NCBI RefSeq assembly: GCF_004023625.1
Contig: NZ_RPDJ01000026.1
Span: 124,001 to 188,000, forward strand
Length of the DNA stretch: 64,000 nt
From: Streptomyces cavernae
GTDB taxonomy: Bacteria; Actinomycetota; Actinomycetes; Streptomycetales; Streptomycetaceae
Reading direction: 5' to 3'
Shown in pieces: positions 25,243-33,932 of the stretch (within the stretch, counting starts at the first letter, position 1; the number at the start of each line of letters is the position of its first letter). A program made the position numbers and the translations under genes. The notes below the pieces were generated by a model. That model searched no databases, was not told the DNA's origin, and worked only from the letters and a program-made list of their open reading frames with translations.

Positions 25243-25431
25243 CAGCGGCGAGCCCCCGGCACCGGCCGAGCATCCGGAGCCTCCCCTGGGTTCCCGGCGC
25301 TCATGACCAGCCCGCTGCTGAGCGGAACTCCGCCGGCCGGGGCCCCAGTCGAGCACTTTGAACACCATGGCCGCGAGCAGCGCTTTGATCTCGGACACGC
25401 TGGGCGGAATCCGGGGAAGCATCGTCGAGGC

Positions 25432-25462
25432 TTGAGTCTCAAGTGACTTGAGGCTTCAGACT
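25432..25462 (+). promoter_or_regulatory. MerR-type promoter/operator with 19-bp spacer
   Basis: TTGAGT (25432-25437) and CAGACT (25457-25462) are 19 bp apart, the elongated spacing of MerR-regulated promoters. A perfect dyad, CTCAAGT-G-ACTTGAG (25438-25452), lies within that spacer. The ATG of the MerR gene begins 6 bp after the -10 element, so transcription should start at or near the start codon (leaderless mRNA). Confidence 0.65.
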
Positions 25463-25468
25463 CTCTGC

Positions 25469-26374
25469 ATGAAAGACGAACAGCCCAGCCGACTCACCAT
25501 CGGGCAGCTCGCCGAACGCACCGCTGTCGCCGTCCCCACCATCCGCTACTGGTCGGACATCGGCGTACTGCCGCCCGAAGGACGCACGGAAGGGGGCTAC
25601 CGGCTCTACGGAGCCGAGGCCATCGCCCGTCTCGAGCTCGTCCGCACACTGCGGGAGCTGGGGCTCGGCCTCGACGCGATCAGCCAGATCCTGGAAAGCG
25701 AGGCGACGATCGCGGAGGTCGCCGCGAGACATGTCGTCGCCCTGGACGCCCGGATCGGCGCCCTGAAGGTCAACCGGGCCGTGCTGGCCACCGTTGCGAA
25801 ACGCGGTTCCACCGCCAAGGAGACAGCGCTGATGAACAAGCTGGCACGACTCTCGGTCGATGAACGAAGGAAGATCATCGAGGACTTCCTGAAAGAGGTG
25901 GCCGGCGGACTGGAGGCCGGCCCCGACATCGGCGAGCGGCTGTCACGTTCTCCGCTAGCACTCCCCGAGAACCCCACGGCGGAGCAGGTGGACGCCTGGC
26001 TGGAACTGGCCGAACTGATCCAGGATCCGGGTTTCCGTGCCCGGATGCGAACGTTGCTGGAGCTGAGTGCGCGCGGGCGGAATGCGGGCGGCTCGATCTG
26101 GTTCGCCGGGCACGTGGTGCAGGTCGTCGGCGAAGCCCGCGAAAGGGGGGTGGCCCCCGACGCGCCGGAGGCCTTCACTGTGCTGTCCGAGCTGTTCGGC
26201 GACGCGGACCGGCGCACGATCCTGCAGTGCCTGGAGGTGGGCCTGGCCGCAGGGGCCGAGCGGTACCGGCAGCTCATCTCCGTCGTCAGGGGGCACCAGC
26301 CGCGCCCCTCTCGCGCGGATGACTACACCTGGCTCGGCCAGGCACTGCGAGCCGACCTCCAGCGGGCGGCATGA
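25469..26374 (+). CDS. MerR-family transcriptional regulator
   Basis: 301 residues. The N-terminal MerR winged helix is complete (LTIGQLAERTAVAVPTIRYW then SDIGVLPPEGRTEGGYRLYG, ARLELVRTLRELGLGLDAIS), with Trp in place of the usual Tyr in RYY/RYW. A long helical C-terminal domain (about 110-301) shows no metal-binding Cys cluster, so the ligand is probably organic. It appears autoregulated through the dyad in its own promoter and may be translated from a leaderless transcript. The divergent partner expected on the other side is absent; only an unrecognised minus-strand frame (25422 downward) is present. Confidence 0.88.
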   Translation: MKDEQPSRLTIGQLAERTAVAVPTIRYWSDIGVLPPEGRTEGGYRLYGAEAIARLELVRTLRELGLGLDAISQILESEATIAEVAARHVVALDARIGALKVNRAVLATVAKRGSTAKETALMNKLARLSVDERRKIIEDFLKEVAGGLEAGPDIGERLSRSPLALPENPTAEQVDAWLELAELIQDPGFRARMRTLLELSARGRNAGGSIWFAGHVVQVVGEARERGVAPDAPEAFTVLSELFGDADRRTILQCLEVGLAAGAERYRQLISVVRGHQPRPSRADDYTWLGQALRADLQRAA

Positions 26375-26428
26375 ACGATGGCACGGGCGTGACATGTGAC
26401 GAAGGCCGCCGGCCGGAGCCGGGCCCGG

Positions 26429-27043
26429 TCATGGCCGAAGCCGGGAGGCCAGACCCTCGAAGTAGCTGCGGTGCACGGCGGTCAGGTCCACCTGCTCGGG
26501 GTCCAGCAACCACAGCAGGTGCGCCCCCTCGATGAACGCGGCCGTCTCCGTGGCCAGGACTTCCGGGTCCAGACCGGCACGGGCCGAACCGTCGGCCACG
26601 GCGCGCGTGAACAGGGCGACCAGCTGGGCCCGCAGCGCCCGCCCCCGGTCCCGGAACCAGGTGTGGAGCACGGAACCAGGCTCCAGATTCTCCGCGGTGA
26701 GCGTGGTGTGCAGGGCGGCCAGCTCCCGTTCGGTGGCGGCGGTGTGCTCGGCGTCCCTCACGAACCAGTCGAACGCCTGGTCAAGGGTGGGTTCGGTCCC
26801 TGGTGTGATGGACAGCCGCTCCAGGGCGCGCCGGTCGGCCTCCTCCAGGACGGCTTGTACGAGTCCGTCCTTGCTGCCGAAGTGATGGATGAGCGCGGAA
26901 GGGGTGGCGCCGGCGCGCTCGGCGATCGCGGCCACACCGGTGCCGCGCACCCCTTGCCGTGCGAACAGCCCGATAGCGGCGTCGACCATGGCGCGCCGTC
27001 GCTCCACGCCCCGCTTCTGCACCTGCCCCTTGATTCCGGCCAT
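26429..27043 (-). CDS. TetR-family transcriptional repressor
   Basis: 204 residues from ATG 27043 (MAGIKGQVQKRGVERRRAMV). The N-terminal TetR HTH is clear: DAAIGLFARQGVRGTGVAAI, AERAGATPSALIHHFGSKDG. The C-terminal helical domain would bind a ligand. It is divergent from an alpha/beta hydrolase across a 102-bp gap and probably represses that gene and itself. Confidence 0.9.
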   Translation of the reverse strand: MAGIKGQVQKRGVERRRAMVDAAIGLFARQGVRGTGVAAIAERAGATPSALIHHFGSKDGLVQAVLEEADRRALERLSITPGTEPTLDQAFDWFVRDAEHTAATERELAALHTTLTAENLEPGSVLHTWFRDRGRALRAQLVALFTRAVADGSARAGLDPEVLATETAAFIEGAHLLWLLDPEQVDLTAVHRSYFEGLASRLRP

Positions 27044-27145
27044 GGGGATCAGGGTGCCCGGACGAGTCCACGGCGTCCAACTCACATGTGCCGGCGTCGG
27101 CAAAGCAGGTGCGGGATCCGCGCCAAAGCATTATCTTGAACGACC

Positions 27146-28084
27146 ATGCAGGAAAATGGATCGCAGAACGAGTACCTGACGGGCCGCGAGCGGATCGTCC
27201 GCGCAGACGGCCTCGAGCTGTGGGCGGAGGACTTCGGCAACCCGGACCATCCGGCGGTGCTGTTGGTGATGGGTGCACAGGCACAGGGCGTCCAGTGGAA
27301 CGACGGCATCGTCCGTCGCCTGGTCGACGGCGGGCGCCGGGTCATCCGCTACGACCACCGCGACACCGGACGGTCCTCGACCCTCGACTTCGCCAGCCAG
27401 CCGTACACCGTCGCCGACATGGCCTCCGACGCGCTCGCCGTCCTGGACGCGTTCGGGACTGAGCGAGCTCATCTGGTGGGCGTGTCCCTCGGCGGCCTCA
27501 TCGCCCAGCGGCTGGCCGTCCAACACCCGCACCGGGTGCTGACCCTGACGAGCCTGTCGTCCCAGCCACTCGGCACGGACACGGCAGCAGCAGTGCAGCG
27601 CGCACTGGAGGGGGCGCCTCCGCTCCCCGGCGAACTGCCTCCGCCCAGGCCCGAGTTGCTCGCCGCCCTCGTCTCGGCCTTCCCCAAGCCGGAGGCGGAC
27701 CTGGAGGAGTACCTCGCCGCCCGGCTGCCGCTGTGGCGTGTCCTGCACGGCCCGGCGCTGCCGTTCCACGAGGACGAGTACCGCACCATGGAGCAGCGGG
27801 TGTACGAGCGGGCGCGCGATCTGCAAGCCGCGCTCAACCACACGTTCGCCGGGGCCGCCGGCATGGGCTCCACGGCGGACCTGGCGTCCGTCACCGCACC
27901 GACGCTGGTCCTGCACGGCACCGAAGACCCGATGTTCCCGCCCGCGCACGCCGAAGCCACCGCCGCCGCGATCCCCGACGCCCGCCTCGTCATGATCGAG
28001 GGCATGGGCCACACCCTGCCCACGGCGCTGGAGGACCGCCTGGCCGACGAGATCCTGCACCACACGGGGCGCACAGAAGCATGA
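27146..28084 (+). CDS. Alpha/beta-fold hydrolase
   Basis: 312 residues. The nucleophile S114 lies in GVSLGG; the acid is the Asp of LHGTEDPMFP and the His is in IEGMGHTLP. The oxyanion region is LLVMGAQAQGVQW and the HRDTGRSS loop matches the aclacinomycin-methylesterase/haloperoxidase-like group. It is a cytoplasmic esterase or epoxide/lactone hydrolase of unknown substrate. The divergent TetR probably controls it. Confidence 0.9.
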   Translation: MQENGSQNEYLTGRERIVRADGLELWAEDFGNPDHPAVLLVMGAQAQGVQWNDGIVRRLVDGGRRVIRYDHRDTGRSSTLDFASQPYTVADMASDALAVLDAFGTERAHLVGVSLGGLIAQRLAVQHPHRVLTLTSLSSQPLGTDTAAAVQRALEGAPPLPGELPPPRPELLAALVSAFPKPEADLEEYLAARLPLWRVLHGPALPFHEDEYRTMEQRVYERARDLQAALNHTFAGAAGMGSTADLASVTAPTLVLHGTEDPMFPPAHAEATAAAIPDARLVMIEGMGHTLPTALEDRLADEILHHTGRTEA

Positions 28085-28199
28085 CTCTGTAGGAGATCTC
28101 CTCACGAGCCCGGTCGATTCCGTTCAAGGAACGTGCCAGGCGTGTCGCGATGTCACCGACGTCCCGGCACCCGGCAGGTGCCGTTCGGCACACCACTGC

Positions 28200-28528
28200 C
28201 CCGGCAGGCAATCATCCGCAGCCGTCGCTATGTCTTCGGCGTCTGGGCGACGATCGCCACCGCCGCCACGGTGTCGGCCGTCCTCGGCTACACGGTGGTC
28301 GGTTCCTTCTCCCCCGCCGTGATCGCCGCGGTGACCGCGGTGGGCGCGGTGACCGCGGTGGGCGCGGTGACCGCGGTGGGCGCGGTGACCGCGGTGGGCG
28401 CGGTGGGCGCGGTGGGCGCGGTGGGCGCCGACACGATGATCCCCGAGGCCTTCGAGGACGCCCACCTGGCCGTCGGACTGATCACCGTGAGTGGCTTCCT
28501 GGTCTCCTTCGCCCTCTCACACACCTGA
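28200..28528 (+). pseudogene. 3' fragment of a ZIP-family metal transporter with repeat insertion
   Basis: The frame reads RSRRYVFGVWATIATAATVS, AVLGYTVVGSFSPAVIAAVT, then a run of VTAVGA repeats, then ADTMIPEAFEDAHLAVGLIT, VSGFLVSFALSHT. The ends match the last ~100 residues of ZIP transporters, where ADTMIPEA normally follows an AAGAILAML helix. That helix is replaced by the repeat, and the first ~140 residues including upstream metal-site helices are absent. A frame is open from 28133, so a short protein may still be made, but not a working transporter. Confidence 0.65.
28331..28429 (+). repeat. 18-bp/9-bp tandem repeat inside the ZIP fragment
   Basis: Four perfect copies of GTGACCGCGGTGGGCGCG (28331-28402) are followed by three copies of GTGGGCGCG/C (28403-28429). 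All keep the reading frame and code VTAVGA x4 then VGA x3. This is typical replication-slippage material. Confidence 0.95.
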
Positions 28529-28591
28529 CATTCCTTCAGGAGCGCGGACGTCATGGGCACATGTGCATCCACGCCTCCAGCGCGCTCTCCA

Positions 28592-28613
28592 ACCACCCGC
28601 CACAGTGGGTGGT
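28592..28613 (-). terminator. Hairpin after urtE
   Basis: ACCACCC (28592-28598) and GGGTGGT (28607-28613) form a 7-bp stem just downstream of the urtE stop. It probably ends the urt operon transcript. Confidence 0.45.
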
Positions 28614-28635
28614 CAGGCTCGCTCTCACGCCGGCT

Positions 28636-29358
28636 TCACACACTCAGCGCTGCCCGGACGGTCTGCTCCGACTTCGTCCCTCCCTCGCCGGAGGAGGTGA
28701 CCCGGCCCGCCTCCAGCACGTAGTAGCGCTGGGCAGCGCGCATGGCGAAGCCGACGTGTTGTTCGACGAGGAGGACGGACAGACCACCCCGCCGGGTCAG
28801 GGCGAGGATCGTCTCCTCGATCTCGGCGACCACGGAGGGCTGGATGCCCTCGGTGGGTTCGTCGAGGAGGAGGAGCCGGGGGCGGGTGATCAGGGCGCGG
28901 GCGATGGCGAGTTGCTGGCGCTGGCCGCCGGAGAGGAGGCCGGCGCGGCGGCCGGACAGCTCACGCAGGGCAGGGAAGAGGTCCAGCGCCTCGGCGATGG
29001 ACTCCTTGCCTCGCCCACTGCCTGAACGGCGTGGGCGGACCCCCAGGCGGCCGTCCGCGACGAGTTGGAGGTTCTCGGCCGTGGTGAGGTGCGGGAAGGA
29101 CTGCTGGCCCTGCGGTACGTACGCCATACCGCGGGCGACTCGCTGGTGCGGGGCGAGACGGGTGATGTCCTCGCCGTCCAGGAGCACAGCGCCGCTGCCG
29201 GGTTTCAGCAGGCCCATGGCGGCCCGCAGCAGGGTGCTCTTGCCGGCGCCGTTGTGGCCGAGGACGGCCGCGACGCCGTCCTTCGGGACGGAGACGGTGA
29301 CGCCGTGCAGCACGGTGGTGCGTTCGTAGCCTGCCTGGATGGTCTTGATGTCCAGCAT
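28636..29358 (-). CDS. urtE: Urea ABC transporter ATPase UrtE
   Basis: 240 residues, a LivF-type ABC ATPase. Walker A GHNGAGKST (34-42), signature LLSGGQRQQLA, Walker B RLLLLDEPTEGIQ and H-loop LVEQHVGFA are present. TEGIQPSVV after Walker B is characteristic of UrtE rather than LivF. Last gene of urtABCDE, 4 bp after urtD. It energises uptake of urea and related small amides at the inner membrane. Confidence 0.93.
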   Translation of the reverse strand: MLDIKTIQAGYERTTVLHGVTVSVPKDGVAAVLGHNGAGKSTLLRAAMGLLKPGSGAVLLDGEDITRLAPHQRVARGMAYVPQGQQSFPHLTTAENLQLVADGRLGVRPRRSGSGRGKESIAEALDLFPALRELSGRRAGLLSGGQRQQLAIARALITRPRLLLLDEPTEGIQPSVVAEIEETILALTRRGGLSVLLVEQHVGFAMRAAQRYYVLEAGRVTSSGEGGTKSEQTVRAALSV

Positions 29359-29362
29359 GGGA

Positions 29363-30181
29363 TCATGCCTCCTCTGCGGCGGTGGCGGCAGCGGGGGCCG
29401 AAGGCTCGGGCTGCGGCTCGCTCTCCGGTGCGAGTTCCGGTTCGGGTTCGGAGGCGCGACCCAGGTAGACCTCCTGAACCCGTGGGTCGGCCTGGACTTC
29501 GGCGACGGTGCCTTCGCTGAGTACCTTGCCGGCGTGCAGCACGCTGACGCTGCGGGCGAAGGAGCGCATGAAGTCCATGTCGTGCTCGATGACCACGACC
29601 GTGCGCTCCGCGCTGATCCGCCTCAGCAGTTCGCCCGTCGCCTCGCGTTCCTCGTGACTCATGCCGGCGACCGGTTCGTCGAGGAGCAGCAGCTTGACGT
29701 CCTGGACCAGGAGCATGCCGATCTCCAGCCACTGCTTCTGGCCGTGCGCCAGGACTCCGGCCGCGCGGTCGCGCAGGTCGGTCAGGCCAGTGGTCTGCAG
29801 AGCGTTCGCCACCGGCTCCGGGATGCCCTTGCGGCGGCGCAGCATCGTCATCGGTCCGCGCCCGGCGCCGGCGGCGATGTCGAGGTTCTGAAGGACCGTC
29901 AACTGCTCGAAGACGGTGGCGGTCTGGAAGGTGCGTCCGATCCCGAGGCGGGCGATGCGATGCACGGGCCTGCCCAGGAGTTCCTCGTCGCCGAAGCGCA
30001 CCGAGCCGCCCGCCTTCACCAGTCCGGTGACCGCGTCGACGAGGGTGGTCTTCCCGGCGCCGTTCGGGCCGATGAGGAACCGCAGATCACCGGGCTGGAT
30101 GTCCAGGTTGACGCCATCGACGGCGGTGAACCCGTCGAAGGTGACCCTGAGGTCGCGGATGGTCAGTCCCTCGCCGCTCAT
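29363..30181 (-). CDS. urtD: Urea ABC transporter ATPase UrtD
   Basis: 272 residues from ATG 30181, which overlaps the urtC stop (ATGA). Walker A GPNGAGKT (38-45), Walker B KLLLLDEPVAGMS and the signature VLAHGQKQWLEIG (usually LSHGQ) are present. The EEREATGELLRRI block is typical of UrtD. A ~28-residue Glu/Pro-rich tail at the C-terminus is an addition absent from most homologues. Confidence 0.93.
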   Translation of the reverse strand: MSGEGLTIRDLRVTFDGFTAVDGVNLDIQPGDLRFLIGPNGAGKTTLVDAVTGLVKAGGSVRFGDEELLGRPVHRIARLGIGRTFQTATVFEQLTVLQNLDIAAGAGRGPMTMLRRRKGIPEPVANALQTTGLTDLRDRAAGVLAHGQKQWLEIGMLLVQDVKLLLLDEPVAGMSHEEREATGELLRRISAERTVVVIEHDMDFMRSFARSVSVLHAGKVLSEGTVAEVQADPRVQEVYLGRASEPEPELAPESEPQPEPSAPAAATAAEEA

Positions 30182-31302
30182 GCTGCTTCTCCTGAACGAG
30201 CCGTGGTGGTACGGCGGTTGCGGACGACGGTGGGCAGCGAGGCCAGGCCTCCCGGCAGGAAACCGACCGCCACGATGAACAACAGCCCCTGCGCATAGGT
30301 CCAGGCCGCGGGGAAGGCGTCGGACAGCGTGCTCTGCGCCCAGGCGACGGCGATCGCGCCGAGCACCGCGCCCACGAGTGACGCCCGGCCGCCGACCGCC
30401 GCGCCGATGACGAAGCCGATGGACGGCACGATCCCGATCAGGGCCGGGGAGATGATGCCGACGGCCGGTACGAACAGGGCTCCGGCGAGTCCCGCCATAC
30501 CGGCCGCGACGACGTACGCGATCAGTTTCACGTTGGCGGGGTTGTAGCCGAGGAAGCGCACCCGCTCCTCGCAGTCCCGTACGGCGACGAGGAGTTCGCC
30601 GTAACGGCTGACGAACAGCTGCCGGGCGGCGGCCATCAGCAGAAGCAGGACCACGACGATGATGAGGTAGACCATGCGCTGGTTGACGGGGTCGTTGAGC
30701 GAGTAGCCGAAGAAGCCCTGGATGTCGGTGAGTCCGTTGGTGCCGCCCGTGGTGGCCTGCTGCCCGATGAGCCAGATGGACAGCGCGGCGGCCAGGGCTT
30801 GGCTGAGGATGGCGAAGTAGGCGCCCTTGACCCGGCGGCGGAACACGAGGAAGCCGAGCAGCGCGGCGACGGCCATGGGCAGCACTACGGTCATGGCGAG
30901 CGCGAAGGCGGGGTTGGCGAACGGTTTCCACCACCAGGGCAGTGCGTCGGAGGTGCCGTACAGCTGCATGAAGTCGGGCAGGGCCTGGCCGGTGTCGGCG
31001 GCGTCGGCGAGCTTGAGGTGCATGGCCATGGCGTAGCCGCCGAGGCCGAAGAAGACGCCCTGGCCGAGCACGAGCAGTCCGCCCCGCCCCCAGGCGAGGC
31101 TGACACCGACGGCCACGATCGCGTAACACAGGTACTTGGCGAGGAGGTTGAGGCGGAAGTCGGAGAGCACGAGCGGGGCGATGCCCAGGAGGAGCACGGC
31201 GCCCGCGAGGAAGGCGGCGGGTACCCGGAAGCGTTCCAGCGGTGACACCGGCGGCTGCGCCACGGACACCTTCTTGGCCGGGGATGTGGTCGATGTCGTC
31301 AT
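30178..31302 (-). CDS. urtC: Urea ABC transporter permease UrtC
   Basis: 374 residues from ATG 31302, overlapping the urtB stop. A LivM-type permease with about ten membrane helices and the family landmarks AWGRGGLLVLGQGVFFGLGG, TGGTNGLTDI, RDCEERVRFLGYN. Upstream in-frame sequence belongs to the urtB shadow and is not part of the gene. Confidence 0.94.
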   Translation of the reverse strand: MTTSTTSPAKKVSVAQPPVSPLERFRVPAAFLAGAVLLLGIAPLVLSDFRLNLLAKYLCYAIVAVGVSLAWGRGGLLVLGQGVFFGLGGYAMAMHLKLADAADTGQALPDFMQLYGTSDALPWWWKPFANPAFALAMTVVLPMAVAALLGFLVFRRRVKGAYFAILSQALAAALSIWLIGQQATTGGTNGLTDIQGFFGYSLNDPVNQRMVYLIIVVVLLLLMAAARQLFVSRYGELLVAVRDCEERVRFLGYNPANVKLIAYVVAAGMAGLAGALFVPAVGIISPALIGIVPSIGFVIGAAVGGRASLVGAVLGAIAVAWAQSTLSDAFPAAWTYAQGLLFIVAVGFLPGGLASLPTVVRNRRTTTARSGEAA

Positions 31303-32186
31303 GCCAGGCTCCGGGTGCGCAGTGTGTACAGGCCCTGGGGTCGCCATTGGAGGAAGGCGACGATCGCCACGAGGACAGCGACCTTGGCGACGCTGACCGT
31401 CGTCGAGTACTCCAGCACCGACTGAAGCACACCGAGTACGAAGGCGGTGATGACGCTGCCCTTCAACTGCCCGATGCCGCCCACGACGACGACCAGGAAG
31501 GCGTCGACGATGTAGTTGGTGCCCATCGTCGGACCGATCGGCCCGACCAGGGTGAGTGCGACACCGGCCACGCCCGCGAGGCCCGAGCCGATGAAGAACG
31601 TCGTGCGGTCCACTCGCTCGGTGGCGATGCCGGACACCTCCGCGAGGTCCCGGTTCTGCACGACGGCCCGCACGCGGCGGCCGAGCGGTGTCAGCCGCAG
31701 GATGAGAGTGAGGCCGAGGACGCACAGCAGGGCGAGGCCGAGGATGAACAGCCGGTTGTTGGCGAGGGTGATGCCGCCGCCCAGCGAGATGTTGCCGGTG
31801 AGCAGATCCGGGGCGTGCGTCTGCACGTTGGGGGCGCCGAAGACGTCACGGGCGAGTTGCTGCAGCATCAGGGAGACGCCCCAGGTGACCAGCAGGGTGT
31901 CCAGTGGCCGGGTGTACAGGCGCCGGATCAGCAGCCACTCCAGCAGTGCGCCCATGGCTCCGGCGACGAGGAAGGCCACGGGCAGGGCGACGAGCAGTGA
32001 GACTCCGGCGCTGCTGATGGACTTCTGGAGGACGTAGGTGGTGTAGGCGCCGGCCATGATGAACTCGCCGTGCGCCATGTTGATCACGCCCATCTGACCG
32101 AAGGTGAGGGTCAGACCGAGAGCGATGAGCAGCAGGACGGCGCCGATGCTGATGCCGGTGAAGGACTGGTTGAGGATGACCGTCAT
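31299..32186 (-). CDS. urtB: Urea ABC transporter permease UrtB
   Basis: 295 residues from ATG 32186 (MTVILNQSFTGISIGAVLLL). A LivH-type permease with eight or so helices and landmarks TLTFGQMGVINMAHGEF, LLVTWGVSLMLQQLARD, QNRDLAEVSGI, VDAFLVVVVGGIGQLKGSV. It pairs with UrtC to form the membrane channel. A 115-bp gap separates it from urtA. Confidence 0.94.
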   Translation of the reverse strand: MTVILNQSFTGISIGAVLLLIALGLTLTFGQMGVINMAHGEFIMAGAYTTYVLQKSISSAGVSLLVALPVAFLVAGAMGALLEWLLIRRLYTRPLDTLLVTWGVSLMLQQLARDVFGAPNVQTHAPDLLTGNISLGGGITLANNRLFILGLALLCVLGLTLILRLTPLGRRVRAVVQNRDLAEVSGIATERVDRTTFFIGSGLAGVAGVALTLVGPIGPTMGTNYIVDAFLVVVVGGIGQLKGSVITAFVLGVLQSVLEYSTTVSVAKVAVLVAIVAFLQWRPQGLYTLRTRSLA

Positions 32187-32301
32187 GAAGCGGCTCCGGA
32201 TCGGGGACGAAGGTGCGGGCACGGGACGGGACCCGGCCCTGTGTCAGGGGCCGGGTCCGTCCGGGGCTGGCTGATGGGACTCCGGAGAGGCCATCGCCCG
32301 A

Positions 32302-33552
32302 TCAGAGGCCGCTCGCCCAGGAGTAGCCCTTCAGGTACGGGTCCGGCTTGACCGGCTTGCCCGAGTTCCACACCTCGGTGATCAGTCCGTCGGAGCCGAC
32401 CTTGCCGATCCGGGCCGTCTTGTACACGTGCTGGGTCGCGCCGTCGACGGTCACCTTGCCCTCGGGGGCGTCGAGGACGATGCCGTCCGCGGCCGCCCTC
32501 ACCTTGGCCACGTCGAAGGAGCCGGCCTTCTCGACCATCGCCTTCCACAGGTACACCGAGATGTACGCGGCCTCCATCGGGTCACTGGTCGGCTTGCCCG
32601 CCCCGTACGCGGCCTGGTACGCCTTGACGAACGTCTCGTTGGCCGCGCCCGGCGTGGTCTGGTAGTAGTTCCAGGCCGTGAGCTGGTCCTGAAGATACTG
32701 GGTGCCGATGCTCTTGACCTCCTCCTCCGCGATGGAGACCGACAGCACCGGCATCTTCTTGGCGGTGAGACCGGCGGACTTGTACTCCTTGAAGAAGGCC
32801 ACGTTGCTGTCGCCGTTGAGGGTGTTGAACACGGCGTCCGCGCCGGAGTCCTTGACCTTGTTGGTGATGGTGCTGAACTCCGTGGAGCCCAGCGGCGCGT
32901 AGTCCTCGCCCAGCACCTCCATACCGTTGGCCTTCGCGTACGCCTTGATGATCTTATTGGCGGTGCGCGGGAAGACGTAGTCGCTGCCGACCAGGTAGAG
33001 CTTGGTCAGGCCCTGCTTCTTGAGGTAGTCCAGGGCGGGCACGATCTGCTGGTTGGTGGTGGCGCCGATGTAGAAGATGTACGGAGACTGCTCCAGGCCT
33101 TCGTACTGCACCGGGTAGAACAGCAGCGACTTGTACCGTTCGAAGACCGGCTTGACCGCCTTGCGGCTCGCCGAGGTCCAGCACCCGAAGGTCGCCACGA
33201 CCTCGTCGTTCTTGATCAGGGCCTCCGCCTTCTCCGCGAAGGTCGGCCAGTCGGAGGCGCCGTCCTGGCTGATCGGCTTCAGCTTCTTGCCCAGCACACC
33301 GCCCGCGGCGTTGATCTCCTTGACGGCCAGCAACAACGCGTTGTGCACGGTGACTTCGCTGATGGCCATCGTGCCGGACAGCGAGTTCAGCAGACCGACC
33401 TTGACCGTGCTGCCGGACGTGTCGGCCGTGGCACCGGAACCTGACGATGTGTCACTGCCGGTCTTGGCGCCGCAGGCGCTGAGGGCGGCGGACGCACCGA
33501 TGGCCGATACACCGGCCAACAGGCCACGTCTGCTGATGCTGAGCCCGGACAT
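32302..33552 (-). CDS. urtA: Urea-binding lipoprotein UrtA
   Basis: 416 residues. The signal combines a twin-arginine motif (ISRRGLL, 6-12) with a lipobox LSAC (C27), so it is probably a Tat-exported lipoprotein. The mature part is a periplasmic-binding-protein type-I fold with UrtA hallmarks: VGLLNSLSGTMAISE, GCWTSASRKAVKPVFE, LLFYPVQYEGLEQSP, GSDYVFPRTANKI. A GGAGG ribosome site precedes ATG 33552. It captures urea or similar small amides outside the membrane for UrtBCDE. No urease genes are in this window. Confidence 0.95.
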   Translation of the reverse strand: MSGLSISRRGLLAGVSAIGASAALSACGAKTGSDTSSGSGATADTSGSTVKVGLLNSLSGTMAISEVTVHNALLLAVKEINAAGGVLGKKLKPISQDGASDWPTFAEKAEALIKNDEVVATFGCWTSASRKAVKPVFERYKSLLFYPVQYEGLEQSPYIFYIGATTNQQIVPALDYLKKQGLTKLYLVGSDYVFPRTANKIIKAYAKANGMEVLGEDYAPLGSTEFSTITNKVKDSGADAVFNTLNGDSNVAFFKEYKSAGLTAKKMPVLSVSIAEEEVKSIGTQYLQDQLTAWNYYQTTPGAANETFVKAYQAAYGAGKPTSDPMEAAYISVYLWKAMVEKAGSFDVAKVRAAADGIVLDAPEGKVTVDGATQHVYKTARIGKVGSDGLITEVWNSGKPVKPDPYLKGYSWASGL

Positions 33553-33615
33553 GCACAACCTCCTTGCCCCGAAGGGCGACGCGAAATAAAGCGGAAGGAC
33601 TTTGCGAACTTCGGT

Positions 33616-33699
33616 TCTGAGGACTGCGACTCTGAGGACTGCGACTCTGAGGACTGCCGCTCTGAGGACTGCTGCTCTGAGGACTGCTGCTCTGAGGAC
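33616..33699. repeat. 15-bp tandem repeat in the urtA upstream region
   Basis: Five consecutive copies of TCTGAGGACTGCGAC-like units (33616-33690) plus a partial sixth to 33699. The first two are identical and the others vary only in the last three bases. They lie 64-147 bp upstream of the urtA start, in the leader or promoter. Confidence 0.9.
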
Positions 33700-33853
33700 G
33701 AGGGTCCGACGACTGCGGTGAGAACCTGAGGACTTCGCGACGAAATACGTGGACGGCGCTTCAGAGGCTGCGCCATCGGCGCACGGGTCCCCCAGCCGTT
33801 CCGGATACCTCCGGGCTGGTTGCTGAAGTGCGACCACAGCCTGGAAGGAGACT

Positions 33854-33891
33854 GTTTCAACGGCGTTTCGACGCAATTGAAGGATAGTTTC
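33854..33891 (-). promoter_or_regulatory. Phased GAAAC elements, tentative GlnR-type region
   Basis: On the minus strand GAAAC occurs at 33891-33887, 33869-33865 and 33858-33854, that is at 22- and 11-bp steps, the helical phasing of GlnR half-sites (GTnAC-n6-GAAAC). No half-site matches GTnAC fully, so nitrogen control of urt by GlnR is only suggested. Confidence 0.25.
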
Positions 33892-33916
33892 CAGATGAAA
33901 TGATCCGACGTGCGGA

Positions 33917-33932
33917 AACGACCGAGGTCGTT
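33917..33932. promoter_or_regulatory. Palindromic operator candidate between urtA and marR
   Basis: AACGACC-GA-GGTCGTT is a perfect 7-bp inverted repeat with 2-bp centre, a usual size for MarR dimers. It lies in the 557-bp gap between the divergent urtA and marR genes. Apart from this site, the GAAAC series and the tandem repeat, that gap shows no other structure. Confidence 0.45.

Noticed and set aside
25243..25422. Minus-strand frame starting MLPRIPPSVSEIKALLAAMV opposite the MerR promoter
   Set aside because: Looks like the first residues of a gene divergent from merR, but it degenerates within ~30 residues and I recognise no family; not enough to annotate.
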